Source of the DNA: an uncultured Prevotellaceae bacterium
Lineage (GTDB): Bacteria; Bacteroidota; Bacteroidia; Bacteroidales; Bacteroidaceae
Assembly: GCA_937900485.1 (NCBI GenBank)
Contig: CALCEL010000083.1
Span: forward strand, 1-64,000
Direction of reading: 5' to 3'
DNA: 64,000 bases
The notes beneath the pieces were generated by a model. It did no database searches. It was not told where the DNA came from and saw only the letters and a list, made by a program, of their open reading frames with translations. This document shows, in pieces, positions 52,150 through 61,280 of the stretch. Each line of letters begins with the position of its first letter. The stretch's first letter is position 1. Position numbers and translations under genes: made by a program.

Positions 52150-53895
52150 TCACAATTTTCTTTTCTTAATCTTTTTCTCTAAAGCTTTTATATCTTCAGA
52201 CTTTCCTAACTCACTAGCCTTAATCCAATAATCTAAGGCTTTTGCTTTGTCACCACACCTATAATATATATCACCTGCATGCTCCACTATAGTGGAACTT
52301 GATGAAGTCAGACTATCTCCAAGCAATTGTAAGGTTTTATCTATATATTCTCTCGCTTCCACATATTTTTTCTGCTTGAATAACACCCAAGCATAGGTAT
52401 CCATGTTCGTCGGATTATCTTGCTCCAACTGATTAGCCCTATAACTCATCTTAGCCGCTCTTTCCAGATCTTTGTTCTGTAAAGATAGGTAGTACGCATA
52501 GTTATTGAGAACGTATGAGTCATCTGGTCTGTACATGAGGCATGAGTCGTACTCTTGAAATGCCTTTTCCGTCTGACCTAATTCATGGTAAAGATCACCA
52601 GACAAGGAGTGAAGTCTCAAAATCAATTCAACTGAACTTCTGTCATCTGTACATGATATTCCCTTCTGAAACGTTTCAAGTGCTTTCTCTCTTTCCATTT
52701 GTTGGTAATAGACCACGCCTAAATAGAAATAGAAAACAGGATCTTTAATTCCGTAATCACATGCAGGCTTACATAATGAGTATATACTTGCTGTGTCAGC
52801 CTCTTCCACGGCATAGGCGAGCAGCTGATTCCTCGCCAATTCACTCTCTGGCTCAATCTCTATCATCTGTCTAAGCACAGGCTTTAACTTTTCCTTTGAC
52901 ATCTTTGAGGATGCCATGTACCTCACGCACAACTCATGCATCGCCACGTCTTCCTGAGGCTGAGACAATATTTTCTCGAACATGTTAAGAATCTTGGTTG
53001 AGTCTCCTCCACTCTGAAGATTCTCATACATAAGACTACTAACTAATTGAAGTCTAACCTTTCGATCGAGCGTCGGATTTGTTACAAGACGTAAGATATA
53101 ATGTTGACAAAGCGAGTCATTGCTTTCTTTCTGATAGTAATTTGACATCGAAAGCATCATCGACACATTATTAGAATCTTTGGCCTCCACACTTTTGTAC
53201 TGAGACAACGCCTTTCTTTTTGAATCTTCTGTTCCCTTGTCAAAATACAAGTCACCAATCAGAACCTGATATCTGAGGTCATTAGGATATTCTTTAGCAA
53301 GCTCACTCATCTCATTGAATGCGCTTGCCTCATCTTTCATCTGAACATAAATACGGAATTTCTCCATGCTCAACTGTTCAGACTTTCCTTCCTTAACTTC
53401 AAGTTTGTCGAGAGTCTTTATGAGATTCTCATAGTCCTGCTTCTGCGCATAGGTGTCTATCAACATCATCAACACATCCGACTTCTCAGGAAAACTCTCA
53501 GCCATAGACTCTAAAACACGCTGTGCATCATCAACCTTTCTTGAGTTATAATACATCTTTACTAACATGTCTTTATACCAGTAGTTGTCAGGATAAAGAG
53601 ATGAAGCGTCCTCTACATACTTGGTAGACAGGCTATCCTCACGCATATATCTCAAAAGATTTGCTAAGCCGTAACGAGCGGCTCCAGATTTCGGGTTGAG
53701 TTTGAGACAATGTCTATACAGTTCAAAAGCACCAGAATAATTACCTAAAGCATTCTGCCTCTCCGCCTCATTCAACATATATGAGTATTTTGAAGAGCTG
53801 ACAATATTCGAATTGGACACACCTAATGACTGTCCAAGAGACACTCCTGAAAACACTACACTTGTTATAAATGCCAATAAAAATCTTTTTCTCAT
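52150..53895 (-). CDS. Tetratricopeptide repeat protein
   Basis: The 581-residue product has a signal peptide (to VSLGQS) and TPR units along nearly its whole length, for example SYMLNEAERQNALGNYSGAFELYRHCLKLNPKSG, DLYHELGQTEKAFQEYDSCLMYRPDD and YVLNNYAYYLSLQNKDLERAAKMSYRANQLEQDNPTN. It ends in a Lys-rich tail. TPR proteins scaffold complexes; with EnvC-like and DUF4292 neighbours it may act in envelope biogenesis. The exact partner is unknown. It is preceded by dut, 68 bases upstream. Confidence 0.88.
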   Translation of the reverse strand: MRKRFLLAFITSVVFSGVSLGQSLGVSNSNIVSSSKYSYMLNEAERQNALGNYSGAFELYRHCLKLNPKSGAARYGLANLLRYMREDSLSTKYVEDASSLYPDNYWYKDMLVKMYYNSRKVDDAQRVLESMAESFPEKSDVLMMLIDTYAQKQDYENLIKTLDKLEVKEGKSEQLSMEKFRIYVQMKDEASAFNEMSELAKEYPNDLRYQVLIGDLYFDKGTEDSKRKALSQYKSVEAKDSNNVSMMLSMSNYYQKESNDSLCQHYILRLVTNPTLDRKVRLQLVSSLMYENLQSGGDSTKILNMFEKILSQPQEDVAMHELCVRYMASSKMSKEKLKPVLRQMIEIEPESELARNQLLAYAVEEADTASIYSLCKPACDYGIKDPVFYFYLGVVYYQQMEREKALETFQKGISCTDDRSSVELILRLHSLSGDLYHELGQTEKAFQEYDSCLMYRPDDSYVLNNYAYYLSLQNKDLERAAKMSYRANQLEQDNPTNMDTYAWVLFKQKKYVEAREYIDKTLQLLGDSLTSSSSTIVEHAGDIYYRCGDKAKALDYWIKASELGKSEDIKALEKKIKKRKL

Positions 53896-53963
53896 ATAAC
53901 TCGTTTAACAGTCTCTAACCTGATGACACTTTACATTAGAGCTTACAAACTACTCTTCTTCTC

Positions 53964-54401
53964 TTAGACACCAGTGTGGCCAAATCCACCAGCGCCCCTC
54001 TCCGTATCATCTAGAGTTTCCACAACTACCCATTCTGCCTGTTCATGTTTGGCTATTACCATTTGAGCAACACGCTCACCGTCATTAACCACAAACGGTT
54101 CACTCGACAAGTTGACTAGTATTACACATATCTCACCTCTGTAGTCTGCGTCAATAGTACCAGGAGAGTTAAGCACTGTAATTCCTTTCTTTATCGCCAA
54201 TCCCGAACGGGGACGGACCTGAGCCTCATAACCTTTAGGTAATGCCATAAAAAGACCTGTCGGTATCAATTTACGCTCCATAGGAGCCAAAGTGACAGGT
54301 TCTGAAAGATTCGCCCTAAGATCCATACCTGCACTCTGTGACGTGGCATACTGAGGCAAGTCATGTTTTGATTTATTTACGATTTGTATCTTCATATTCA
54401 T
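53964..54401 (-). CDS. dut: dUTP diphosphatase
   Basis: Hydrolyses dUTP to dUMP, keeping uracil out of DNA. The 145-residue product has the five trimeric dUTPase motifs: SAGMDLRA (1), VRPRSGLAIKKGI (2), NSPGTIDADYRGEI (3, uracil binding), GERVAQMVIA (4) and GAGGFGHTGV (5). Length and order are typical. It starts the leftward cluster that continues into the TPR gene. Confidence 0.97.
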   Translation of the reverse strand: MNMKIQIVNKSKHDLPQYATSQSAGMDLRANLSEPVTLAPMERKLIPTGLFMALPKGYEAQVRPRSGLAIKKGITVLNSPGTIDADYRGEICVILVNLSSEPFVVNDGERVAQMVIAKHEQAEWVVVETLDDTERGAGGFGHTGV

Positions 54402-54522
54402 TATTTACGTGCAAAGTTATGAAAATTAAGTTAAGCAATATATCAACGACAGATAAATTCAGAAAACACACGTAGTATGTGTATCAAGTAACGTAAATAC
54501 TACTATTCTGATTCGAAGTAAG

Positions 54523-55824
54523 TTAAATAATAGGAATACTCTCACCATTTATCTTACGGAACAAATCGAGAGCATAAACATCAGTCATTCCAGACACAAA
54601 GTCAAGCACAGCCATTATCTTGGTATAAGTGTCATCACCAAATACGTCGTACTGTGAACTAACACGATTAAGCAGTAACTTGGAATATGCTTTGTCTGGG
54701 TGCATCGCAGCATCTGTGAAAAGCTCAATCAAAGTACGTATAATCTTATATCCAGCTAATTCTATATCGACAACATCCTTACTATGATAAATCTTGGAGT
54801 ATGATACCTCTTCACACTTTTTGTAAGCATCACATATCAATGAATTGCAGTGATCAATCAGTGTGCCTTCAAACTTTCCATTAAGTATCGCCTCTTCATT
54901 CTCTACAAACACACGCACACACTCATGTTCCAACTCACTAATTGCACACGAACGTAAATAAACTATAAGTTCATTAACGTCCTCAACCTGTCGGTATTCA
55001 GACATCACAGAGTCACGTCTTTTTTCCGGAATGAAAGAGAGCAACAGATTTGATGTCTCAACAGTTGTAAGTATCTTTAGTTTATGAGCATCCTCAATAT
55101 CCATTATCTCATAACAAATGTCATCCGCCGCTTCAACAAGATACACTAACGGATGACGTATGCCTTCAACAAGACCTAATTCATCGGCTATTTTCCGATA
55201 CGTGTCAGCGTCATCTTGAAAAAAACCGAATTTTTGTTTATTAGCTTTGCTGGAAGGAAACGGGTATTTGATAATTGAAGCGAGTGTCGAATATGTCAAG
55301 ACAAAACCACCATCTCTACGACCTTTAAATTTATGTGTTAACAATCGAAAAGCATTAGCATTTCCGTCAAAATGAGTAATGTCAGCCCACTCATCACGAG
55401 TAAGATTACTTTTGTATTCCATCCCAGGTCCTTCACTAAAAAATGTCGCTATCGCACGCTCACCAGAATGGCCGAACGGAGGATTACCCATATCATGAGC
55501 AAGACAAGCAGCTTGCACTATGTCACCTATTTCACCTAAGTGAGTATTGTGAAGTTCAGGATGTCTCTCAAGCAATCTACGTGAGGTATCATCACCTAAA
55601 GAACGACCAACACTTGCCACCTCAAGAGAATGAGTAAGTCTGTTATGCACAAATATACGTCCTGGCAACGGAAAAACTTGTGTCTTATTTTGCAGTCTGC
55701 GAAACGGCGCAGAAAAAATCAAACGATCATAATCTCGTTTGAACTCCGTCCTCTCCTCCTTAGTGTTATGGTGTTTATATTCTTGACCCAAACGTTTATT
55801 TGACAATAATTGTTCCCAGTTCAT
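54523..55824 (-). CDS. dgt: Deoxyguanosinetriphosphate triphosphohydrolase-like protein
   Basis: HD-domain dNTP triphosphohydrolase. The product of about 433 residues has RLIFSAPFRRLQNKTQVFPL, the HNRLTHSLEVASVGRSLG region (first His), the HD pair in ACLAHDMGNPPFGHSGE, and LVEAADDICYEIMDIEDAH with the distal Asp. I chose the ATG at 55824 (MNWEQLLSNKRLG), because the upstream frame has no similarity to the family. It is transcribed leftward from a long AT-rich gap, as dut is, 120 bases away. Confidence 0.94.
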   Translation of the reverse strand: MNWEQLLSNKRLGQEYKHHNTKEERTEFKRDYDRLIFSAPFRRLQNKTQVFPLPGRIFVHNRLTHSLEVASVGRSLGDDTSRRLLERHPELHNTHLGEIGDIVQAACLAHDMGNPPFGHSGERAIATFFSEGPGMEYKSNLTRDEWADITHFDGNANAFRLLTHKFKGRRDGGFVLTYSTLASIIKYPFPSSKANKQKFGFFQDDADTYRKIADELGLVEGIRHPLVYLVEAADDICYEIMDIEDAHKLKILTTVETSNLLLSFIPEKRRDSVMSEYRQVEDVNELIVYLRSCAISELEHECVRVFVENEEAILNGKFEGTLIDHCNSLICDAYKKCEEVSYSKIYHSKDVVDIELAGYKIIRTLIELFTDAAMHPDKAYSKLLLNRVSSQYDVFGDDTYTKIMAVLDFVSGMTDVYALDLFRKINGESIPII

Positions 55825-56128
55825 AAAATAATATTTTATGCAAAAATACAATAATTCAATAATATAAGAATCAAAAATATAATTTTTATGATGTTTTAAA
55901 TTTCCAGGCTAAGAATATCACACATCAAAAAGAACAAGGAACAACAATAAAACACAATAACATTTAATAAAAAATACAAATAAGAAATGTACGATTATCA
56001 CGAACTAAACGAATAAAACAACAACACAAAAATGAAAGGCAAATAAACTCTACTTAAGAAAAACAGAACACAGACAAACTTAACCAGTTGATTATACAAC
56101 AAATAATGAAAATAAGAAAGAATTAAAT

Positions 56129-56159
56129 TTTGAGTATAAAATAGATTATAATATCTTTG
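56129..56159 (+). promoter_or_regulatory. Consensus promoter of the phosphatase-mnmG cluster
   Basis: TTTG (56129-56132), a 19-base spacer and TATCTTTG (56152-56159) match the phylum consensus exactly. It gives a leader of about 115 bases. Confidence 0.75.
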
Positions 56160-56184
56160 CAAAAAAAGATTTAAATATTCTGGA

Positions 56185-56211
56185 TTAACAATTCTACTAT
56201 TCGATTGTTAA
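56185..56211 (+). promoter_or_regulatory. Leader hairpin before the phosphatase gene
   Basis: TTAACAAT (56185-56192) and ATTGTTAA (56204-56211) are perfect 8-bp arms in the 5' leader. They are AT-only apart from one base, so the stem is weak. Confidence 0.3.
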
Positions 56212-56278
56212 AAGATTCATAACTATCAACGAGGATTGTTTTTACAAAAATATCATCCAATAAATATAACAGAAAACA

Positions 56279-56758
56279 ATGAAACTATTATTTATTTGTT
56301 TAGGAAACATCTGCCGTTCTCCTATGGCTGAGACCATTATGAGACATATTACAGAAAAAGCCAATTTAGCTGATAAAATCGAAATAGACTCAGCTGGTCT
56401 TATCGGATATCACGAAGGAGAGACGTCGGATTCAAGAATGATTTCACATGCGAAAAGACGAGGATATATAATAACTCATATTTCTCGAAAAATTCGCAGA
56501 AGTGACTTCGAATACTTCGATAAAATCCTTTGTATGGATGATCAGAATTTTGACAAACTTATAGACCTTTCAGAAACTAAAGAAGAAACAGATAAGATAG
56601 AACGAATTACAGATTACTGTACACAACATGTAATAGATCATGTTCCTGATCCTTATTATGGAGGAGCTCAAGGATTTGAGAATGTAATTGACATTCTTGA
56701 AGACGCATGTTCAAATCTACTAAACACCATAAATGAAGATCTCAAAAAAGAAGAATAA
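56279..56758 (+). CDS. Low-molecular-weight protein-tyrosine phosphatase
   Basis: The 159-residue product has the P-loop CX5R as Cys7-LGNIC-Arg13 (LLFICLGNICRSPMAE) and the catalytic Asp in HVPDPYYGG. This is the typical arrangement of the LMW-PTP family, which removes phosphate from phosphotyrosine proteins or similar substrates. No capsule or BY-kinase genes are beside it, so its target is unknown. It is the first gene of the rightward cluster, 62 bases before mnmG, which has its own -7 element. Confidence 0.93.
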   Translation: MKLLFICLGNICRSPMAETIMRHITEKANLADKIEIDSAGLIGYHEGETSDSRMISHAKRRGYIITHISRKIRRSDFEYFDKILCMDDQNFDKLIDLSETKEETDKIERITDYCTQHVIDHVPDPYYGGAQGFENVIDILEDACSNLLNTINEDLKKEE

Positions 56759-56785
56759 TAATTTCCAATTATCATAGTAAAAATA

Positions 56786-56793
56786 TATCTTTG
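56786..56793 (+). promoter_or_regulatory. -7 element of mnmG
   Basis: TATCTTTG matches TAnnTTTG and lies 27 bases before the mnmG ATG. No strong -33 element is visible. Confidence 0.5.
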
Positions 56794-56820
56794 CCACATA
56801 AAACTGATATACCAACATAA

Positions 56821-58761
56821 ATGACATTTTACTACGACGTTATTGTAGTCGGCGCTGGTCATGCAGGATGTGAAGCTGCATCAGCCGCCGCAAGACTTGG
56901 TGCGAAGACATGTCTCATCACAATGGATATGAACAAAATAGCACAGATGTCTTGCAATCCCGCTGTCGGCGGTATTGCAAAAGGACAAATAGTCAGAGAA
57001 ATTGACGCATTAGGAGGCCAGATGGGCATCGTGACTGACATGTGCTCATTGCAATTTCGAATGCTGAATCGTTCAAAAGGACCTGCAGTATGGAGTCCAA
57101 GAGCACAATGCGACAGAGGTAAATTCATATGGACATGGCGTGAGATATTAGAAAACACTCCGAACCTTAGTATTTGGCAGGACCAAGTCAAAGAACTTAT
57201 AGTTGAGAAAAACTATTTCAACGATAATAACAAAGAGATTCCAATTCAAAAAGTAAAAGGAGTACGAACAATCATGGATGCCGAATTTATCGCTAAAACG
57301 GTAATAATAACGGCAGGTACATTCTTAAACGGGTTAATGCATATTGGAAGAACAAAAATACAAGGCGGAAGATGTGCGGAACCGGCAGCATTAATGTTGA
57401 CAGAAAGTATAGCAGAAACAGGCATTCAATATGGCAGGATGAAGACAGGTACTCCTGTAAGAATAGACAAAAGAAGCGTTGATTTCTCACAAATGGAGAT
57501 ACAAGAAGGAGAAGACATGACATATGGATTTTCTTACATGAATACACCGAGAAAACTAAAACAACTCCCCTGTTGGACATGTTATACAAATAAAAGAGTA
57601 CACGAGATACTACACTCAGGATTTAACGATTCGCCACTATACAACGGACAAATTCAAAGTATCGGACCAAGATACTGTCCAAGTATAGAAACAAAACTAC
57701 ACACATTTCCCGACAAGGAAAAGCATCAGTTATTTTTAGAGCCAGAAGGAGAAACGACAAACGAGATGTACCTAAACGGATTCTCATCATCGCTCCCTAT
57801 AGATATTCAGATAAGAGCATTGAAAGAGATACCTTGTTTCAGGAATCTTTCGATTTACAGGCCAGGATATGCGATAGAATACGATTATTTCAATCCAACA
57901 CAACTCAAGCACAGTTTAGAATCGAAAATAGTAAAAAACCTATTCTTCGCGGGACAGGTAAACGGAACAACAGGATACGAAGAAGCAGCAGGACAAGGAA
58001 TTGTCGCAGGAATCAATGCTGCTATAAATAGTTCAGACGGAAAACTCAACCACGGTGAACCATTTACATTAAAAAGAAATGAAGCATACATCGGCGTTCT
58101 TATCGATGATTTGGTAACAAAAGGTGTGGATGAGCCGTACAGAATGTTTACCTCCAGAGCAGAATACAGAATACTATTACGTCAGGACGATGCAGACATG
58201 AGGCTAACCGAAAACAGTTACAAACTGGGATTAGCCTCAGAAGAAAGATACAGAAAACTTAAAATCAAAAAAAGTAAGATAGAAGCTTTGACAGAATTCT
58301 GTAACGCATTTTCATTGAAACCATCATTAATAAATGACAAGCTCGAAAGTATCGGCACAACCCCTTTAAGACAAGGAGTCAAGTTGTCAGAACTTATCGG
58401 CAGGCCACAAATAACAATAAACGGAATCAAGGAGCACATAGACACTCTCAACAAAAAAATCAGCAAGATATCGGACGAATTAAACGATAACAAACTAACA
58501 GACGAAATAGTAGAAGCAACAGAGATAAATATAAAATACAAAGGATATATTGAAAGAGAGCAACAGATTGCAGAGAAGATGCTACGTTTAGAAAACATAA
58601 AAATCCAGGGCAAATTCGACTATTCGAACCTGACGCAGATATCGATTGAAGCAAGACAGAAGCTGTCGGCCATAAATCCAGTAACACTTGCACAAGCGTC
58701 AAGAATCCCTGGAGTCTCCCCGTCAGACATAAACATCATGTTAGTTTTAATGGGAAGATAA
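56821..58761 (+). CDS. mnmG: tRNA uridine-5-carboxymethylaminomethyl(34) synthesis enzyme MnmG
   Basis: FAD-dependent partner of MnmE that modifies U34 in tRNA wobble positions. The 646-residue product has the FAD motif YDVIVVGAGHAGCEAASAAARLG, SCNPAVGGIAKGQIVREIDALGG, GRMKTGTPVRIDKRSVDF, the conserved cysteines around CSLQF and PRYCPSIE, PGYAIEYD, GQVNGTTGYEEAAGQG, and the C-terminal helical YIEREQQIAEKM region. It has a typical length. The gene is also called gidA and is often near the replication origin; a parS-like site lies 3 bases past the stop codon here. Confidence 0.97.
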   Translation: MTFYYDVIVVGAGHAGCEAASAAARLGAKTCLITMDMNKIAQMSCNPAVGGIAKGQIVREIDALGGQMGIVTDMCSLQFRMLNRSKGPAVWSPRAQCDRGKFIWTWREILENTPNLSIWQDQVKELIVEKNYFNDNNKEIPIQKVKGVRTIMDAEFIAKTVIITAGTFLNGLMHIGRTKIQGGRCAEPAALMLTESIAETGIQYGRMKTGTPVRIDKRSVDFSQMEIQEGEDMTYGFSYMNTPRKLKQLPCWTCYTNKRVHEILHSGFNDSPLYNGQIQSIGPRYCPSIETKLHTFPDKEKHQLFLEPEGETTNEMYLNGFSSSLPIDIQIRALKEIPCFRNLSIYRPGYAIEYDYFNPTQLKHSLESKIVKNLFFAGQVNGTTGYEEAAGQGIVAGINAAINSSDGKLNHGEPFTLKRNEAYIGVLIDDLVTKGVDEPYRMFTSRAEYRILLRQDDADMRLTENSYKLGLASEERYRKLKIKKSKIEALTEFCNAFSLKPSLINDKLESIGTTPLRQGVKLSELIGRPQITINGIKEHIDTLNKKISKISDELNDNKLTDEIVEATEINIKYKGYIEREQQIAEKMLRLENIKIQGKFDYSNLTQISIEARQKLSAINPVTLAQASRIPGVSPSDINIMLVLMGR

Positions 58762-58763
58762 AT

Positions 58764-58779
58764 AGTTTCACGTGAAACA
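58764..58779. promoter_or_regulatory. parS-like site (15 of 16 match)
   Basis: AGTTTCACGTGAAACA differs from the ParB-binding consensus TGTTTCACGTGAAACA at one outer base. The inner 14-bp palindrome GTTTCACGTGAAAC is intact. It lies in the mnmG-apt gap. Confidence 0.85.
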
Positions 58780-58834
58780 AAAGCACCTTTATTAAATAAC
58801 ACTCAGTAAGTTATAAACAACAAAAAAAAAGAAT

Positions 58835-59365
58835 ATGAACAATCAGTATTTATTAGACAACTTGAGATGTATACCAGACTTTCCGAAGAAAGGCATAAAC
58901 TTCAGAGACGTCACCACCCTTTTCAAGAATCCAAAATGCCTTGAGATAATGGAGGCGGAAATGTACGACTTGTATAAGCACAGAGGAATATCAAAAGTAG
59001 TAGGTATAGAAAGCCGAGGCTTTGTTATGGGTTCAGCAATAGCACGAAAATTGAACGCAGGACTCGTAATGTGCAGAAAGCCCGGTAAACTTCCAGCTGA
59101 GACAATAAGTGAGACATACACCAAAGAATACGGTGTGGACACAATAGAAATACACAAGGACGCCATCGACACAAACGATATAGTACTCATACATGACGAC
59201 CTGCTAGCCACGGGTGGAAGCCTTAAGGCAGCACTAAACCTCGTCAGGAAATTTCACCCGAAGAAAGTATACGTAAACACAATCATAGAAATCAGAGACG
59301 AAGGACTTAGAGGAAGAGAATTTATCGGTAACGATATTGAAATCACTACACTACTAAGTTTATAA
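58835..59365 (+). CDS. apt: Adenine phosphoribosyltransferase
   Basis: Salvages adenine to AMP using PRPP. The 176-residue product has the family hallmarks: CIPDFPKKGINFRDVTTLFKNP, the IESRGFVMGSAIARKL segment, CRKPGKLPAETISETYTKEYG, and the PRPP-binding VLIHDDLLATGGSLKAAL. Typical length and order. It lies between two parS-like sites (58764-58779 and 59410-59425), between mnmG and uvrC. Confidence 0.97.
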   Translation: MNNQYLLDNLRCIPDFPKKGINFRDVTTLFKNPKCLEIMEAEMYDLYKHRGISKVVGIESRGFVMGSAIARKLNAGLVMCRKPGKLPAETISETYTKEYGVDTIEIHKDAIDTNDIVLIHDDLLATGGSLKAALNLVRKFHPKKVYVNTIIEIRDEGLRGREFIGNDIEITTLLSL

Positions 59366-59403
59366 AATTCTCGCGTAACTAACTTTAAATAAAAGATTTA
59401 GAG

Positions 59404-59411
59404 TAAATTTG
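59404..59411 (+). promoter_or_regulatory. -7 element of uvrC, abutting parS
   Basis: TAAATTTG matches TAnnTTTG and shares its last 2 bases with the perfect parS site. Transcription would start inside or just past parS. The -33 region is weak. Confidence 0.45.
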
Positions 59412-59425
59412 TTTCACGTGAAACA
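59410..59425. promoter_or_regulatory. Perfect parS site
   Basis: TGTTTCACGTGAAACA is the exact consensus 16-bp ParB (Spo0J) binding palindrome, placed just upstream of uvrC and 9 bases before its ATG. parA and parB are not in the window. Confidence 0.92.
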
Positions 59426-59434
59426 CAGTGCAAC

Positions 59435-61258
59435 ATGACGAAAGACGTGGAAAGATTAGAAAGGCTTAAGAATATTGTATTAAATATGCCGGAATGTCCG
59501 GGATGTTATCAATATTTTGACAAAGACAAAAACATAATCTACGTTGGAAAAGCTAAGAATCTAAAGCGCAGGGTAAGCTCGTACTTTTTAAAGAATGTTG
59601 ACAGAAGAAAAACACAAATCCTCGTCAGTAAGATTGAAGACATAAACTATGTAGTCGTCAACACTGACGAGGATGCTTTATTGCTCGAGAATAATCTAAT
59701 AAAGAAGTATAAGCCCAAATACAACATACTATTAAAGGATGACAAAAGCTACCCTTCAGTATGTGTGACAAACGAATATTTCCCGAGAGTATTCAAGACA
59801 AGGAAGATAATAAAAGGTGTAGGAACATACTATGGTCCGTTCTCTCATCAAGGTACACTCAATAATATATTGGAGCTTATAAATAAAATATATAAGATAA
59901 GAAGATGTAGGCTTCCGTTAACAGAGGCAAGAATATCAGCACACAATTTCCAGACCTGTTTAGAATATCACATAAAGAACTGTAACGCTCCTTGTATTGG
60001 ATTACAGACAAAAGAGAGTTACATGGAAATGATTGACGAAGTAAAACAGATATTAAGCGGAAATACCAGAAGCATATGTGACAAGATGCTAAGAAAGATG
60101 ACGGAGCTTTCAGAAGAGATGAGATTTGAAGAAGCTGCGGAAGTCAAGAAGAAATACGACTTAGCCCTAGAGTTCTGTGAAAGAAGTGAAGTAATATCTT
60201 CAATATATAACGAGTTAGACGTATACTCTATTGACGATGACGAAAAGAGCGCTTTCATCAATTATCTTCACATAACCAAGGGATGCATAAATCAAGCGTT
60301 CACCTTCGAGTACAGGAAAAGGATGGACGAGACAAAGGAAGACATGCTTGCGTTAGGAATAATAGAGATGAGGGAAAGATACAAAAGCAACGCAAGAGAG
60401 ATAGTTATTCCGTTTGAGATAGACATAGAACTGAAAGGAATAAGCTTCACAGTACCCGCAAGAGGAGAGAAAAAGCACCTGTTAGACCTATCATTGATGA
60501 ACGTAAGACAATACAGGATTGACAGCCTCAAGATAGCGGAGAAGTTAAATCCAGAACAGAGAAACACTAACATACTAAAAGAACTACAAAAGAAGCTTGC
60601 ACTTGACAAACTTCCTATGACAATTGAATGCTTTGACAACTCAAACATATCTGGAACGGACGCCGTTGCTGGATGTGTGGTGTTCAAACACGCCAAGCCA
60701 TCAAAGTCAGACTACAGGAAGTACAACATAAAGACAGTCACCGGACCTGACGATTACGCATCAATGAGTGAGGTAATATACAGACGTTACAAGAGGATGA
60801 TAGAAGAAAAGACAAACCTTCCCAACCTAATCATAACTGACGGAGGAAAAGGTCAGATGGAATCAGTCAGAAAAGTATTGGAAGACGAGCTTCACATATA
60901 TATTCCGATAGCAGGATTAGCAAAGGACAACCATCACAGAACAAACGAGCTATTATTCGGCTTTCCTCAAAAGACTATAGGAATAGAGACAGACTCCCCT
61001 CTTTTTAAATTCCTCACAAGAATACAAGACGAAGTACACAGGTACGCAATAACATTTCACAGAGATAAGAGAAGTAAGAATCAAGTCAAAAGTGAATTAG
61101 ATGTCATAAATGGTATAGGTCCTAAAACAAAGACATTATTACTTAAACAATATAAGAGTGTGAAGAGGATAAAAGAAGCGAGCGTGGAAGACTTGGAGAA
61201 ACTAATCGGGAAGTCGAAAGCTGAAATAATACACAATTATATAATAAGTAAAAAATAA
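59435..61258 (+). CDS. uvrC: Excinuclease ABC subunit C
   Basis: Makes the dual incisions in nucleotide excision repair. The 607-residue product has the N-terminal GIY-YIG nuclease (MPECPGCYQYFDKDKNIIYVGKAKNLKRRVSSYF), the UvrB-interaction UVR motif (KMTELSEEMRFEEAAEVKKKYD), the RNase H-like C-terminal nuclease (TIECFDNSNISGTDAVAGCVVF, LIITDGGKGQMESV) and a helix-hairpin-helix end (NGIGPKTKTLLLKQYKSVKRIKEASVEDLEKL). Length is typical. The parS site overlaps its promoter region. Confidence 0.97.
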   Translation: MTKDVERLERLKNIVLNMPECPGCYQYFDKDKNIIYVGKAKNLKRRVSSYFLKNVDRRKTQILVSKIEDINYVVVNTDEDALLLENNLIKKYKPKYNILLKDDKSYPSVCVTNEYFPRVFKTRKIIKGVGTYYGPFSHQGTLNNILELINKIYKIRRCRLPLTEARISAHNFQTCLEYHIKNCNAPCIGLQTKESYMEMIDEVKQILSGNTRSICDKMLRKMTELSEEMRFEEAAEVKKKYDLALEFCERSEVISSIYNELDVYSIDDDEKSAFINYLHITKGCINQAFTFEYRKRMDETKEDMLALGIIEMRERYKSNAREIVIPFEIDIELKGISFTVPARGEKKHLLDLSLMNVRQYRIDSLKIAEKLNPEQRNTNILKELQKKLALDKLPMTIECFDNSNISGTDAVAGCVVFKHAKPSKSDYRKYNIKTVTGPDDYASMSEVIYRRYKRMIEEKTNLPNLIITDGGKGQMESVRKVLEDELHIYIPIAGLAKDNHHRTNELLFGFPQKTIGIETDSPLFKFLTRIQDEVHRYAITFHRDKRSKNQVKSELDVINGIGPKTKTLLLKQYKSVKRIKEASVEDLEKLIGKSKAEIIHNYIISKK

Positions 61259-61280
61259 TTTATAATTTTGCCATAGAGAA

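Larger units (their letters stand above)
55825..56278. other. AT-rich gap between dgt and the + strand cluster
   Basis: About 450 bases, very A/T-rich, with many A tracts and no supported gene. It holds the consensus promoter at 56129-56159 and the leader of the phosphatase gene. Strands diverge here: dgt reads left and the mnmG cluster reads right. No tandem repeats or clear DnaA-box cluster were seen. Confidence 0.5.

Noticed and set aside
55825..56278. AT-rich 450-bp gap as a replication origin
   Set aside because: It is AT-rich and about 3 kb from parS, but no repeated DnaA boxes were found and dnaA is absent; the composition alone is not enough.
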